In this document: positions 8,567-16,438 of the stretch, piece after piece | How positions within the stretch are numbered: position 1 is the stretch's first letter | How the letters are laid out: each line of letters begins with the position of its first letter | IMG/VR virus record: IMGVR_UViG_3300043823_000486 | Span: 1 to 26,030 of that record | Length of the DNA stretch: 26,030 nt | Origin: a virus | Direction: 5' to 3' (one strand) | Translations under genes and position numbers: made by a program | The notes under the pieces: generated by a model | What the model saw: only the letters and a program-made list of their open reading frames with translations | Told to the model about the DNA's origin: nothing | The model's database searches: none

Positions 8567-9180
8567 GGGTTATTCCAAGATAATGGGGTGTTAACAAATA
8601 CCCCATTGTTGATATTGTTCAAAGTATTGCTATAAATAGCCGCCGCCGCTTCAGTAGTAATCAACGGCTGAACAAAATCCCATTGGTACAAGAATTGCAC
8701 TTGCTTATCAGCAACACTGCTGATGTCACGCAGAGCAACCAAAAGGCAGTTTTCATAGGTATACGCCGGGGTCAAAACGGTAAAAGTACCCCCTAACAAA
8801 ACGTGTTGATTCAGTTGAGTCTTGAGATTGGTAATAATGGCGGATTTGGCCGGGTAAGTATTTCGATTTGTATTGGTCGAATTCTTGGCAGGGCAAGCCA
8901 TAATCAAACTGACTTTTAATGGCATCTGAATTACTGCATTTGCCGCCATCTGAACAGTAGCAAAGGGGTATTCGGCAATTTGCCATTCTTGCAGTGTACC
9001 GCCGCTTACGGGCTTAAAATGGGCAAAATAGTCATCAGGGTTGCCAAACACTTGGTCATAGCCTTCCGTCAGCACGGTTATGTTCATGGTGCTTCCAGAA
9101 CCAGCAATGCCATTGACCAGAACAATAGGATTTATTTCATAGTTCTGTTGAAATTGCGTTTGTTCGCTAAAAATATCCAT
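8563..9180 (-). CDS. Dit-like / baseplate initiation protein
   Basis: I choose the ATG at 9180 (MDIFSEQTQ, 205 residues): GGAGG sits six bases upstream and the start overlaps the tape measure stop as TAATG. An in-frame ATG at 9186 directly abuts the ribosome site and is unlikely. The N-terminus has YEINPIVLVNGIAGSGSTMN, which resembles the N-terminal strand pattern (YEISPIxLTxG) of Dit-like phage proteins. A basic, Asn-rich segment around 110-125 may be a loop. It follows the tape measure gene and precedes the plug, so it should link the tube to the baseplate. Homology is inferred and moderately sure. Confidence 0.6.
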   Translation of the reverse strand: MDIFSEQTQFQQNYEINPIVLVNGIAGSGSTMNITVLTEGYDQVFGNPDDYFAHFKPVSGGTLQEWQIAEYPFATVQMAANAVIQMPLKVSLIMACPAKNSTNTNRNTYPAKSAIITNLKTQLNQHVLLGGTFTVLTPAYTYENCLLVALRDISSVADKQVQFLYQWDFVQPLITTEAAAAIYSNTLNNINNGVFVNTPLSWNNP

Positions 9181-11036
9181 TACCATCCTCCGGATATGCC
9201 GGGGGAAAGAACACCCTGCATAGCGGTTGCGTTCATATTGATATTACCACCGGTGTTATTGGTCAACATAAGGTTAATTACGGTTTGCTGGGTATATCTC
9301 CGTGTTCCACTTTCAATGTTTGCCATAGCCGCCATGATGCTTGCCAATACTTGTGGGTTATTAAGACTATATTGGCCACCAAAACGTGCATCAGCATTAA
9401 AGCCAGTTTGTCGAACCACCTCTTTCACATAGGCTTCCACATCATTCTTATCCCCTTTAGGTGCATAGGCGGAGATTATTTCTCTTATGCTACTTAGCTT
9501 TTGAAAATGTGCCGCCTGAGAAGTACCAGCCGCATAGCTTTGCAACTGGCTTGCCGTAGCCTGAAATGCTTGTTGCGGGGTGCTGAATTTAGCAAAACCT
9601 TTTTCACCGAGTACAGCGCCGGGCTGATTAGCGAACTTGAGATTGACGGGGTTAACATTGCGGTCAGCTAAAGTGCCGCCAGTCGAGTCATCCCAGCCAC
9701 CAGAAACATTCGGCGGCTGAACAGGATTCCAATACTTTTCCATCCTATCCCAGAAAGACGGTTTATTAACCGTTTCTTGCCATGATTCAGACGGAGTATT
9801 TATGGCCCCCGGGTGCTTCAGAAAATTCCATACACTTTCAAGGTCGGATTCGCCACTTTTCAGGTCATTCGCTATTGCTAAAGCAGGGTCTTTTTTCCAA
9901 TCTTCAATGAATTTATTAAACCCGCCTATAGTGTTTGCAAAAAAGTCGACAAAAGGCTTAAAAAAATTGGCAAAAGGCAACAATACATTATTGGTAAGGA
10001 CTTGTAATGCTTCTTTTGCTGTATCAACCGCGTTTTTGAAGTCGGTTAACTTTTCATTCGAGGCATCCAAAGTATTCAGTATTGGAATGTCTTTTTCAAA
10101 CTTTTGAAGCCTTGCTTCTTGCTCCGGAATCTGCATAGCCCCAATACGCCGGATATTTTCCTCGGATAACGCTTGTGTCCACATACGACCTTTAGCATAT
10201 TCCATATAAGGATGGGCTTTATATTCACGCCCAACGGTTCTTATAAGAGTGGTCAGTATTTGTTCAACTGGAGTATTTTCATCAACACGCATTCCAGTCA
10301 TGGCGCTTAATTGTCCCCGCCCAGCGCCATAACTACGCAACGCAGCTATTTTTTCAAGCGTAGCTTTAGCATCAATAATGGGGGATAAATTAACTTCGGC
10401 TGAACGAAGCACTCCGGTAGAAACGCCAACCCCCAACGCTTCACGGCGAACACTGCTTGCTTCCTTAGCCGCCTCTGAAGTAGCCGAAAAAATAGCTGTT
10501 AATTGACCCGCTGGGCCACCAATAATTTTGAACAAATCTTTGGCCAATCCAAAAGTACCAGTAAAGTTATCTTTGATTTTTCCGGTTTTCTTTTCGGTAT
10601 CATCCAAGACCTTATTGCCATCTTTCAGGTCTTTGGTATGCTCTTTGGTCTTTTTGCCGAGTTTGTCCATCTCCTCTTGGGTTTTCTCGCGCTTACGCCG
10701 CCAAAAACCGGGAGAGCGGCTTTCATCTTCAGAAAAGGATTTGGAGAATTTTCGAGTAGCCCGCGCTGATTCTTCAGCCGCTTCACGAGCGGCTTGCCCA
10801 ATCTTTCTGAGTTTTTCGGGAATTTTATTGAGGACTTCGGTTTCCTTCTTGAAATCCTCATAAAACTTTTTGGTGGCCTTGGTGGATTCACCAGCGGCTT
10901 CATTGGCGGCTTTGGATACTTCTTTCCATTCCGCTTTCATCTCTTTTACTGCATCACGGTACTTATTAAAGACGACAAGAAACTCTTTGAATTTTTCGTC
11001 TTTTACTTCAATAGAGATGATTGATTTTGTTGCCAT
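9180..11036 (-). CDS. Tape measure protein with C-terminal P5-like domain
   Basis: This 618-residue protein sets tail length and is ejected with DNA. Residues 1-160 are highly charged, Ala/Lys/Glu-rich coiled coil (MATKSIISIEVKDEKFKEF onwards). Residues about 160-330 are helical, and 340-375 hold hydrophobic helices (LLPFANFFKPFVDFFANTIG) that could insert in membrane. Residues about 455-580 match the architecture of phage P5-type virion domains: NPVNLKFANQPGAVLGEKGF, AKFSTPQQAFQA, then SAYAPKGDKNDVEAYVKEV. These accompany peptidoglycan-processing or structural proteins; no catalytic residues are obvious. The gene directly follows the frameshifted chaperone, the canonical position. It is rather short for a tape measure, implying a short contractile tail. 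Confidence 0.85.
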   Translation of the reverse strand: MATKSIISIEVKDEKFKEFLVVFNKYRDAVKEMKAEWKEVSKAANEAAGESTKATKKFYEDFKKETEVLNKIPEKLRKIGQAAREAAEESARATRKFSKSFSEDESRSPGFWRRKREKTQEEMDKLGKKTKEHTKDLKDGNKVLDDTEKKTGKIKDNFTGTFGLAKDLFKIIGGPAGQLTAIFSATSEAAKEASSVRREALGVGVSTGVLRSAEVNLSPIIDAKATLEKIAALRSYGAGRGQLSAMTGMRVDENTPVEQILTTLIRTVGREYKAHPYMEYAKGRMWTQALSEENIRRIGAMQIPEQEARLQKFEKDIPILNTLDASNEKLTDFKNAVDTAKEALQVLTNNVLLPFANFFKPFVDFFANTIGGFNKFIEDWKKDPALAIANDLKSGESDLESVWNFLKHPGAINTPSESWQETVNKPSFWDRMEKYWNPVQPPNVSGGWDDSTGGTLADRNVNPVNLKFANQPGAVLGEKGFAKFSTPQQAFQATASQLQSYAAGTSQAAHFQKLSSIREIISAYAPKGDKNDVEAYVKEVVRQTGFNADARFGGQYSLNNPQVLASIMAAMANIESGTRRYTQQTVINLMLTNNTGGNINMNATAMQGVLSPGISGGW

Positions 11037-11039
11037 ATC

Positions 11040-11330
11040 TTACTGCCTATCGGTTAAGGATTTCAGAATGTAACGATGTCGAAACTCCTCTGCATCGGTG
11101 TATTCAGCACCATTTTCCTTCATAAACTCCTTAAAGCCAACCTTTGTCAGATGGTTCAGGATATAGGCGATGATATTTTCTTCTTCGTACTCTCTTTGAC
11201 GGTCAATGTCGGCAATCCATTCATGTATTCCGTAGAGTTCGAGGATATGAAATCCCAGTCGCGTAGGGAACCCGCCGCTTGCAAAAATGCCTCCTTGAAT
11301 TGGAGGGGCGCAACCAGCGATATTGACGTA
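11040..11330 (-). CDS. Tail assembly chaperone, -1 frameshift extension
   Basis: This is the downstream half of a gpG-T-like product, entered by -1 slippage at the T8 run (11330-11337). From codon TAC at 11330 the frame is open for 96 residues to TAA at 11042-11040, three bases from the tape measure ATG. It reads YVNIAGCAPPIQGGIF, then GFPTRLGFHILELYGIHEW, and ends RYILKSLTDRQ. It has no clear start of its own and fills what would otherwise be a 117-base gap. The fused product would be 228 residues. Such fused proteins link tape measure and tube subunits. Amino-acid composition in this frame looks like real protein rather than a shadow. Confidence 0.75.
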   Translation of the reverse strand, partial: YVNIAGCAPPIQGGIFASGGFPTRLGFHILELYGIHEWIADIDRQREYEEENIIAYILNHLTKVGFKEFMKENGAEYTDAEEFRHRYILKSLTDRQ

Positions 11331-11725
11331 AAAAAAACCAAGTCGCTCAACACCCTCCCTGCGTCATCTTCGCTAATCGTTTCCTGCTTGATAGCGGCAT
11401 CCATTGGTATGGTTTCCCATCCAGCATTTCCGGCGGTGACGATATTCGTAAGGCGTATGATTTCATTCACCAAGCCTGTACGCACATCTTCCCAAGTTCC
11501 AGCCTTCCTAGCCATCGACTTCAAGGCTGGATAAGCTAGTTGAGGAGCGGCAAGCGCCAAATGCGCTTCATTCATCCCCTCAAAACACTTGGTGAATACA
11601 CCACCAAGTTCAGAATAAAACTGCTCAAATACATCCCGGCTGATAGGAGCCGAATGGACATACATTTTCCGCTCATCATCCGTAACCAACGGAAAGACAA
11701 GGTTCAGCTTTTTATTTACTCGCAT
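11156..11725 (-). CDS. Tail assembly chaperone, zero-frame product
   Basis: This 189-residue protein (start ATG 11725; an in-frame GTG at 11728 is also possible) has AGGA about eight bases upstream. It begins MRVNKKLNLVFPLVTDDER and is mostly helical. It precedes the tape measure gene, the place of gpG-type chaperones that coat the tape measure during tail assembly. After residue 132 the codons GTT TTT TTT contain the heptamer T TTT TTT; a -1 shift there opens a second frame to a stop at 11040. Without the shift the protein runs to TGA at 11156 and ends in a basic tail, SPIS. The paired products are expected at unequal ratio. Confidence 0.8.
   Translation of the reverse strand: MRVNKKLNLVFPLVTDDERKMYVHSAPISRDVFEQFYSELGGVFTKCFEGMNEAHLALAAPQLAYPALKSMARKAGTWEDVRTGLVNEIIRLTNIVTAGNAGWETIPMDAAIKQETISEDDAGRVLSDLVFFTSISLVAPLQFKEAFLQAAGSLRDWDFISSNSTEYMNGLPTLTVKESTKKKISSPIS
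11330..11337 (-). promoter_or_regulatory. Programmed -1 ribosomal frameshift site
   Basis: Minus-strand sequence GGTTTTTTTTACG carries eight T. In the zero frame (start 11725) it reads GTT TTT TTT ACG, so T TTT TTT fits the X XXY YYZ slippery heptamer exactly. After slippage both codons re-pair as TTT and the next codon is TAC. A supporting downstream structure was not tested. The position and frame direction match known tail-chaperone frameshifts. Confidence 0.72.
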
Positions 11726-11737
11726 CACAGAGTTCCT

Positions 11738-11763
11738 AAAAAAGTCCTCCCCCGAAGGGGAGG
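11738..11763 (-). terminator. Rho-independent terminator after tail tube gene
   Basis: On the minus strand CCTCCCC and GGGGAGG form a perfect seven-pair stem closed by a TTCG tetraloop, followed by AC and six T. It lies eight bases past the tube stop and just before the chaperone ribosome site. It would trim transcripts from the highly expressed sheath-tube genes while allowing some read-through to the chaperone and baseplate genes. Confidence 0.85.
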
Positions 11764-11770
11764 GGAGTTA

Positions 11771-12214
11771 TTACGAAGCCGCGAACAGAGCCGCGTTGAT
11801 GCTGTATACGCCACGCAGACGAACAACCAGTCCGGCTTGGGTACCATCAAACATCACTTCTTGAATGCTTTGCAACACGCAATTATTGAGTTGAAAAGGC
11901 GACAAAGTTACGGAATCGGGGAAAACCGTTACCGAACCCAAAGTCGTATTGGTTTCAATTTGAGTTTTGTAAGCATCCGACAGCGCTTGGGAACGGAGCA
12001 AATGAATGGTACAAGTACCATAAATGTAAGGCTCCGGGCTTGTTACCGCACCAGTCAACGACCCAATCAGTTGAGAAGTATCGCCATCAAACGAGATGCC
12101 GAGGGCTTCTTTAGCCAGATAGGATGAAGTCACATTTAGTGCGGGGTAATCTGCGTAATAGACGCTCGCCAGCAGTCTATTAAGGGTACCTTGATATACT
12201 TGTGGATTGGACAT
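11771..12214 (-). CDS. Tail tube protein
   Basis: This 147-residue protein lies directly after the sheath gene with an 11-base gap and an AAAGGAG ribosome site, as expected for an abundant virion protein. It begins MSNPQVYQGTLNRLLASVYY and has the beta-rich composition of tail tube subunits. The region SYLAKEALGISFDGDTSQLI is followed by a strand-turn pattern with YIYGTCTIHLLRSQALSDAY. It would stack in hexameric rings inside the sheath and form the DNA conduit. Assignment rests on order (sheath, tube, chaperone, tape measure), size and strong expression signals. A terminator follows immediately. Confidence 0.8.
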   Translation of the reverse strand: MSNPQVYQGTLNRLLASVYYADYPALNVTSSYLAKEALGISFDGDTSQLIGSLTGAVTSPEPYIYGTCTIHLLRSQALSDAYKTQIETNTTLGSVTVFPDSVTLSPFQLNNCVLQSIQEVMFDGTQAGLVVRLRGVYSINAALFAAS

Positions 12215-12225
12215 TATTTACTCCT

Positions 12226-13524
12226 TTAGACCGGAATGTTAGATGCGGTCAGATAAATAGTGATTGCACTGAATCCACGCAGAGGAACGAAGGTAACACT
12301 CAGACCCTTATAGATACCAGCCGCATAATCCGTGGGGTTCTGGGTGGTATAAGTGACGAATGACACTGCGTTTACGGTGGCGGGCGAGAGAATCAACCCG
12401 AAGGCAATACCGCTATTGACCGTTGCTTGAGCCGCTTTTTGCAAAGTATTGATACCGGATTGGTTGTAATACAACGGATTTTGAGGAGTGTTGCTACCAT
12501 TGATTACAGCGGCGGCAAGAGCAATACCAACATTGATGGACAACCAATCAACCGTGTACCAATAGTTCCACGATTGAGTATCCATCGTGGTTCCACCATA
12601 GATGATGTCCAGACTGATTTGACCTTGTGCGCCAGTACCGATGAAGTTCACGCCAGCGTTGAGCAGGGTGGTTTGTTGGGTAGCGGTCAGAACGGGAGGA
12701 ATAACGCCATACACAAAGGTATATTCCAGCGGGGAAGCCAGATTGCTTGCGCTAGGATTGTAGGCCAAAGTTTGAGCAAAAATAGCGGCGGCATCCCATT
12801 GGGTTACAGGAGCCGTTGGGCTTTCGTAAGTGCAGACAATGGACTTAATCCCTTCAAACGAAGTGAAAGAAGTGGTGTCATTGACCGTTGCATAAAAATA
12901 CACTTGTGAAGTAGTAGATTCAAATGCGCTAGCCATTGACACAAAATTTGACGCGGAGGACATTTCAGTGGTCAAGCAATAGCTGTAGAACTGGGTAGTC
13001 GGTGAATTGATGTAGGCTTGCAAAGATGTATTGCCGCCAGCACCAGTGTTAGCGCCTAATTCCAGAACGTACACTGCCACGCCAGTATTTTGAGCGAAAT
13101 AGGTGGTAGCCATTGCCGTTAAGTCTTGAACCGACTCATTCAGGTAAGAGCCTTCGGTAGTTACTGCACCGGGGCTACCCGACAAGAGATAGGTAAAGGT
13201 ATTGGTTCCGGTAGCCGTTACTTGGTAAGTACCATTATAAGCGGTAGGAACTACGCCGGAAATAATGCCTGAAATCGTATCTCCGATGGGGATACCATGA
13301 GCCGTTGCAGTAGTAACAGTCACGGTTCCAGAGGATAAAACCATGCTGGAAATGGTGGTTGCAGGAGTCAGGATAGCCGTCAAATCTGCCATTTTGGTCA
13401 GAAGTTGAGTGCTACCCGTGGCCAGAATTGTTGCACCTTGGGACACCAAGGCTCCGGTACGCTGTAAGGTAGAAGGTGCGCTTGCTACCTGTTGCGATAC
13501 CGATACAGTTACGATATTAGCCAT
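12226..13524 (-). CDS. Tail sheath protein
   Basis: This 432-residue protein forms the contractile sheath. The N-terminus (MANIVTVSVSQQVASAPSTL) is the strand that interlinks subunits. The C-terminal half has the sheath pattern: WNYWYTVDWLSINVGIALAA, then GINTLQKAAQATVNSGIAFG, and ends with GFSAITIYLTASNIPV. The extended N- and C-terminal arms fit the interwoven mesh of other sheaths. Residues about 58-127 hold an inserted beta module (VPTAYNGTYQVTATGTNTFT, then PGAVTTEG) that recurs in baseplate J and the I-like protein; it probably sits on the outer surface. The gene has a purine-rich GGGGG site upstream. Confidence 0.88.
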   Translation of the reverse strand: MANIVTVSVSQQVASAPSTLQRTGALVSQGATILATGSTQLLTKMADLTAILTPATTISSMVLSSGTVTVTTATAHGIPIGDTISGIISGVVPTAYNGTYQVTATGTNTFTYLLSGSPGAVTTEGSYLNESVQDLTAMATTYFAQNTGVAVYVLELGANTGAGGNTSLQAYINSPTTQFYSYCLTTEMSSASNFVSMASAFESTTSQVYFYATVNDTTSFTSFEGIKSIVCTYESPTAPVTQWDAAAIFAQTLAYNPSASNLASPLEYTFVYGVIPPVLTATQQTTLLNAGVNFIGTGAQGQISLDIIYGGTTMDTQSWNYWYTVDWLSINVGIALAAAVINGSNTPQNPLYYNQSGINTLQKAAQATVNSGIAFGLILSPATVNAVSFVTYTTQNPTDYAAGIYKGLSVTFVPLRGFSAITIYLTASNIPV

Positions 13525-13536
13525 GACAGCCCCCTA

Positions 13537-13848
13537 TTAGGAATAGCTTACAGCGAGAGTTTGGCCAGTGCCGGGGGTCACAACGATGCCAACACTGCAA
13601 GGCAGGTCGATAGCATACACGCCCACGACATCGGGGATTACAGCCACTTCGTTAGCGGAAGCAACAGTACCAGTAGTGGCACAGTCATTCACGGAGCCAG
13701 TAGTAGAACCAGCTACCAGAACGCTGATACGAGCGATGCGGCCAGCAACAGGCTTAACCACGGTGGCGGCGGTGATATTTTTGACAATACTGGTACCGTT
13801 CCCGGTAATCAGCACGTTATTCTTGATGGGCAGATATTGTTGAACCAT
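13537..13848 (-). CDS. Small hypothetical structural protein
   Basis: This 103-residue protein starts MVQQYLPIKNNVLITGNGTS and is all-beta by pattern, rich in Val, Thr and Gly, with two Cys. The motif VKPVAGRIARISVLVAGSTT resembles short virion-decoration or head/tail proteins that present a strand swap, but I do not recognise a family. An AAGGAG site six bases before the ATG implies strong translation, equal to the tube and capsid. It sits just before the sheath gene. A decoration or tail-surface role fits its position and expression signals. Confidence 0.7.
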   Translation of the reverse strand: MVQQYLPIKNNVLITGNGTSIVKNITAATVVKPVAGRIARISVLVAGSTTGSVNDCATTGTVASANEVAVIPDVVGVYAIDLPCSVGIVVTPGTGQTLAVSYS

Positions 13849-13858
13849 GATTTACTCC

Positions 13859-14845
13859 TTATACGGGGTTAAAACTACAAAATGCTTCGGTTATCAACTT
13901 CCGTGCTACATTATTGACCGTAGTTTGATAGTAACTGACTTCAAATTCGATGGATTTTTTCATTGCAATAATCCCGAATTCCGGTTGGGTCAACTTTTCA
14001 TCCACCACTACAGGCAAGTTCATCATACCAAAGTTATCGGTATTTATGCTCGATTGAAACACATATTCCATGAAATTCAAAGCCTCGTTATTCCGGATAC
14101 CATAAATTGTTACTTTGACCGTATCCTTGACTAACTGGTTGGGGTTTGAATTTCTATCTACCAGCGGGAAAGATTGAATCGCCGTGGTATCTGTAATATC
14201 TATTGTTGCATAAGGAGGGGCGTAATTAAGCCCGCTCAGGAACGCCGGATACATCGGGAAATACTGATTTAGGGCCAACCATATCGGCAGACTATTGGAT
14301 ACGATGACGCTTGAAGTATCGAACCCAGACATTGAATCAATTAACTGGGTCGTCATCACCGCATATAGCGCATCGCCCTTGTAGTGGTACAAGTCGGCTT
14401 GCTTGAAGTAGTTATCCCGGCGGGAGAAGGCGAATTTGATCTCCTGATAGGAAGCCACATACATCAAATTGGGGCTAATCAGGTTGAAGTCCTGAATTAA
14501 CTGGGGAGAAGTGAATATCACATGGTTATGCGATACGTTTCTGTCCTCAAGCTGATGCAGGTCAGTGCTGAAATGAAATGCGCCGGGTACTGAAAGCGTT
14601 CTGGCCGGGAGCACCGCGCTATTGGGGTTGTTGAACATCCCGAAACCATAGGTCAGGGCGTTGTACAAGGCTGAATCATTGACCAAAGCGGCATTTACCC
14701 AGAACACATACCCATCAAGCGGTAGAACCAATTTCACATAGAGGGTGAAGGTGACTGTTTCATTGCCCGATAGGGTCAGCATCCCTTCCGTCAGGCCAGC
14801 CCCCAACTCTGGCTTCGCGCCGATAGTTTCTTGTACAGTAGCCAT
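13859..14845 (-). CDS. Hypothetical virion protein
   Basis: This 328-residue protein has many beta-strand-like segments and begins MATVQETIGAKPELGAGLTE. It contains HFSTDLHQLEDRNVSHNHVI and ATIDITDTTAIQSFPLVDRN. There is no obvious catalytic motif, signal or membrane segment. I do not recognise a family. It lies between the head-tail connector candidates and the sheath. Its start overlaps the upstream stop as TAATG. Size and position would suit a neck, tail-completion or collar protein, but this is inference only. Confidence 0.7.
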   Translation of the reverse strand: MATVQETIGAKPELGAGLTEGMLTLSGNETVTFTLYVKLVLPLDGYVFWVNAALVNDSALYNALTYGFGMFNNPNSAVLPARTLSVPGAFHFSTDLHQLEDRNVSHNHVIFTSPQLIQDFNLISPNLMYVASYQEIKFAFSRRDNYFKQADLYHYKGDALYAVMTTQLIDSMSGFDTSSVIVSNSLPIWLALNQYFPMYPAFLSGLNYAPPYATIDITDTTAIQSFPLVDRNSNPNQLVKDTVKVTIYGIRNNEALNFMEYVFQSSINTDNFGMMNLPVVVDEKLTQPEFGIIAMKKSIEFEVSYYQTTVNNVARKLITEAFCSFNPV

Positions 14846-15279
14846 TATTTTTCAACCCACGCTCTAAATGAGGCTTGGTAAAGCCCCGTGTCAATAAAAG
14901 ATGGTCGCCGTGAGCCTTCCTCAACAGGGGCGCGTTTTCCACGGATTTTTCGGGCTTGCTTGGTCAATTTACCCTTGGTGTACCGCCCTTTCAGCGCCCG
15001 TTCAGTAGGAACGCCCGGGATGCCCACCGATTCTACTTGTTGGTAGGACAAGAAATCATGGAAATCGGCTTGGGTGAACTTTGGATCAAAATTGAATTTC
15101 CCAGTTTCAAACTCGCCAACCATCGCTTGCGCTAGGTTATCTGCGGTGGTTTGGCCATACATATCGAAAAATGCCTGCATGATGCCGTAGTCTTTTTCCA
15201 ACCCGGCGGCTACTTCACCGGATGTTCTTTCGCCGTCAATGAAATAGACTACATCCTCAACGCCGAATTCGACTTTCAT
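14845..15279 (-). CDS. Head-tail joining candidate
   Basis: This 144-residue protein has an acidic N-terminal half (VEFGVEDVVYFIDGERTSGE) and a strongly basic stretch (KGRYTKGKLTKQARKIRGKR, residues about 98-117). It ends with PSFIDTGLYQASFRAWVEK; the DTGLY..S pattern recalls the end of virion morphogenesis (gpG/HK97 gp10-type) proteins that complete the head-tail joint. The relation is by pattern and position only. It overlaps both neighbours by one base (TAATG), so it is translated with them. Confidence 0.6.
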   Translation of the reverse strand: MKVEFGVEDVVYFIDGERTSGEVAAGLEKDYGIMQAFFDMYGQTTADNLAQAMVGEFETGKFNFDPKFTQADFHDFLSYQQVESVGIPGVPTERALKGRYTKGKLTKQARKIRGKRAPVEEGSRRPSFIDTGLYQASFRAWVEK

Positions 15280-15731
15280 TAAGTCAGCCCCCAGAGGGTT
15301 CCGATTTGTTGCATATAGGCCACGGCTTGTCGTCCATAAGGGTCTTTCACCTTCTGGAGCGACAACAAATCAAGATTTCGAAGCCCTTCGCCAATGGCAA
15401 GGCGCTCGCCTGTGGACACATCATTGGCTTCAGAAACTACGCCAGCCACGAAATTATTGATTCCATATGCGGCGCGAGCAACAGTAAAATAATTCTGCCC
15501 GGGGTAATCTTGCTGGAATTGAATGAGATTGCTTCCCGCCCAGTTGTACACCGTTATGGTGTAAATGTCGGGAAAAAGGAAGCAAGCTGGAACGACATCC
15601 GTTGCAATTTGAAAAGCGTATGCAAAACCGGGGTCGTCATCGGATATTGCGGTAGTGGGAACCCCCATCACAGCCCTTGACCATGCAATAAATCCCGCTA
15701 GGGTTGGAGGGTTCGTGATGGGGTCTGCCAT
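15279..15731 (-). CDS. Head-tail connector candidate
   Basis: This 150-residue protein starts MADPITNPPTLAGFIAWSRA. It is mostly helical with an acidic first half and has YTITVYNWAGSNLIQFQQDY at about 57-76. It is the second gene after the terminators that follow the capsid, where adaptor and stopper proteins of the portal-tail joint are usually coded. I see no diagnostic motif, so the call is contextual. The stop overlaps the next start. Confidence 0.55.
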   Translation of the reverse strand: MADPITNPPTLAGFIAWSRAVMGVPTTAISDDDPGFAYAFQIATDVVPACFLFPDIYTITVYNWAGSNLIQFQQDYPGQNYFTVARAAYGINNFVAGVVSEANDVSTGERLAIGEGLRNLDLLSLQKVKDPYGRQAVAYMQQIGTLWGLT

Positions 15732-15739
15732 ATATTACC

Positions 15740-16246
15740 TCATGCTGATTTACGAGGACGGCCACGGCGAGGAGCAATTCCTTCGTGGACTACCTCAATG
15801 GTCTGTTGGAACTTGGGCTCATTATCAGCCTGATTCTTCTTTTCTTCAACTACTTCAAACTCAATGCCAGACTTTACTTGCATCCCTGTTTCTTGTGCAG
15901 TGCGGGAGAAAATCTGATCTTGAGCGGCGGCAGTGATTTTCCGAGCCTCAAGTGATCTTTCGACCATTTCTTGTTCAGTCTGGGTAAAGCCGGACTTGAT
16001 CGCTTCAACGCTGATAGGCTTATCAAGGCGGTAACACAAGCCGCCAAATCCTTTGCCCACTTTATCTACAGGTTGCATCCCATAGATTTCGTGCTGTTTG
16101 ATGATTGCATCAATGGCATCTTGGCCGCCGGGGATTTCAATTTGACCGCCAGCCCGGATGCTATGCGAAAAAGGCCGAGGGACTTCGGGCAACATATAAG
16201 TGAACAAGTGTTCATTTTTGCTACAGTTTGCAATATACAGTTTCAT
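15740..16246 (-). CDS. Hypothetical protein with basic AT-hook-like tail
   Basis: I choose the ATG at 16246 (MKLYIANCSKNEHLF, 168 residues), preceded by GGGAGAGA; the frame is open further upstream, but that part crosses a hairpin and reads as a low-complexity leader. Middle residues are acidic and helical (EQEMVERSLEARKITAAAQ). The C-terminus RRGRPRKSA contains GRP flanked by Arg and Lys, like an AT-hook that binds DNA minor grooves. It opens the post-capsid gene run behind tandem terminators. A packaged DNA-contacting role or a connector is possible; I do not recognise the family. Confidence 0.65.
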   Translation of the reverse strand: MKLYIANCSKNEHLFTYMLPEVPRPFSHSIRAGGQIEIPGGQDAIDAIIKQHEIYGMQPVDKVGKGFGGLCYRLDKPISVEAIKSGFTQTEQEMVERSLEARKITAAAQDQIFSRTAQETGMQVKSGIEFEVVEEKKNQADNEPKFQQTIEVVHEGIAPRRGRPRKSA

Positions 16247-16282
16247 CGTTCTCTCCCAAGAGGGCGGGGGAACGGATGATGC

Positions 16283-16298
16283 GGGGTCTTTCGACCCC
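16283..16298 (-). promoter_or_regulatory. Leader hairpin upstream of 16246 gene
   Basis: On the minus strand GGGGTC and GACCCC flank a GAAA tetraloop, six perfect pairs and a stable GNRA cap. No T-run follows, so it is not a classic terminator. It lies about 37 bases before the ATG and may stabilise the processed 5-prime end or shape translation. Confidence 0.45.
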
Positions 16299-16342
16299 CC
16301 GCTCCCCCTTTGACTTGTTCCCGGCATCACACGGGTTCAGCC

Positions 16343-16348
16343 AGTATA
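16343..16348 (-). promoter_or_regulatory. Possible extended -10 promoter
   Basis: The minus strand reads TGCTATACT directly after the T-run of a terminator. TG-N-TATACT fits an extended -10 element; the -35 region at a 17-base spacer (ATATGG) is poor. It could restart transcription for the genes behind the capsid terminators. Evidence is a motif only. Confidence 0.35.
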
Positions 16349-16350
16349 GC

Positions 16351-16381
16351 AAAAAAAGAGGCGCACCATATAGATGCGCCT
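16351..16381 (-). terminator. Rho-independent terminator (second or third after capsid)
   Basis: Minus-strand AGGCGCA pairs perfectly with TGCGCCT across a nine-base loop and is followed by C and seven T. This is a canonical intrinsic terminator oriented with the capsid transcript. Confidence 0.85.
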
Positions 16382-16383
16382 AT

Positions 16384-16402
16384 AAAACCCACAGGGTGTG
16401 GG
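16384..16402 (-). terminator. Weak terminator-like hairpin
   Basis: Minus-strand CCCACA and TGTGGG form six pairs around a CCC loop, followed by TTTTATA. It lies between two stronger hairpins. Stem and T-run are short, so on its own it may be leaky. Confidence 0.5.
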
Positions 16403-16438
16403 CGGAGAGAGGAAATGAGATTGCATCATACCATAAGA

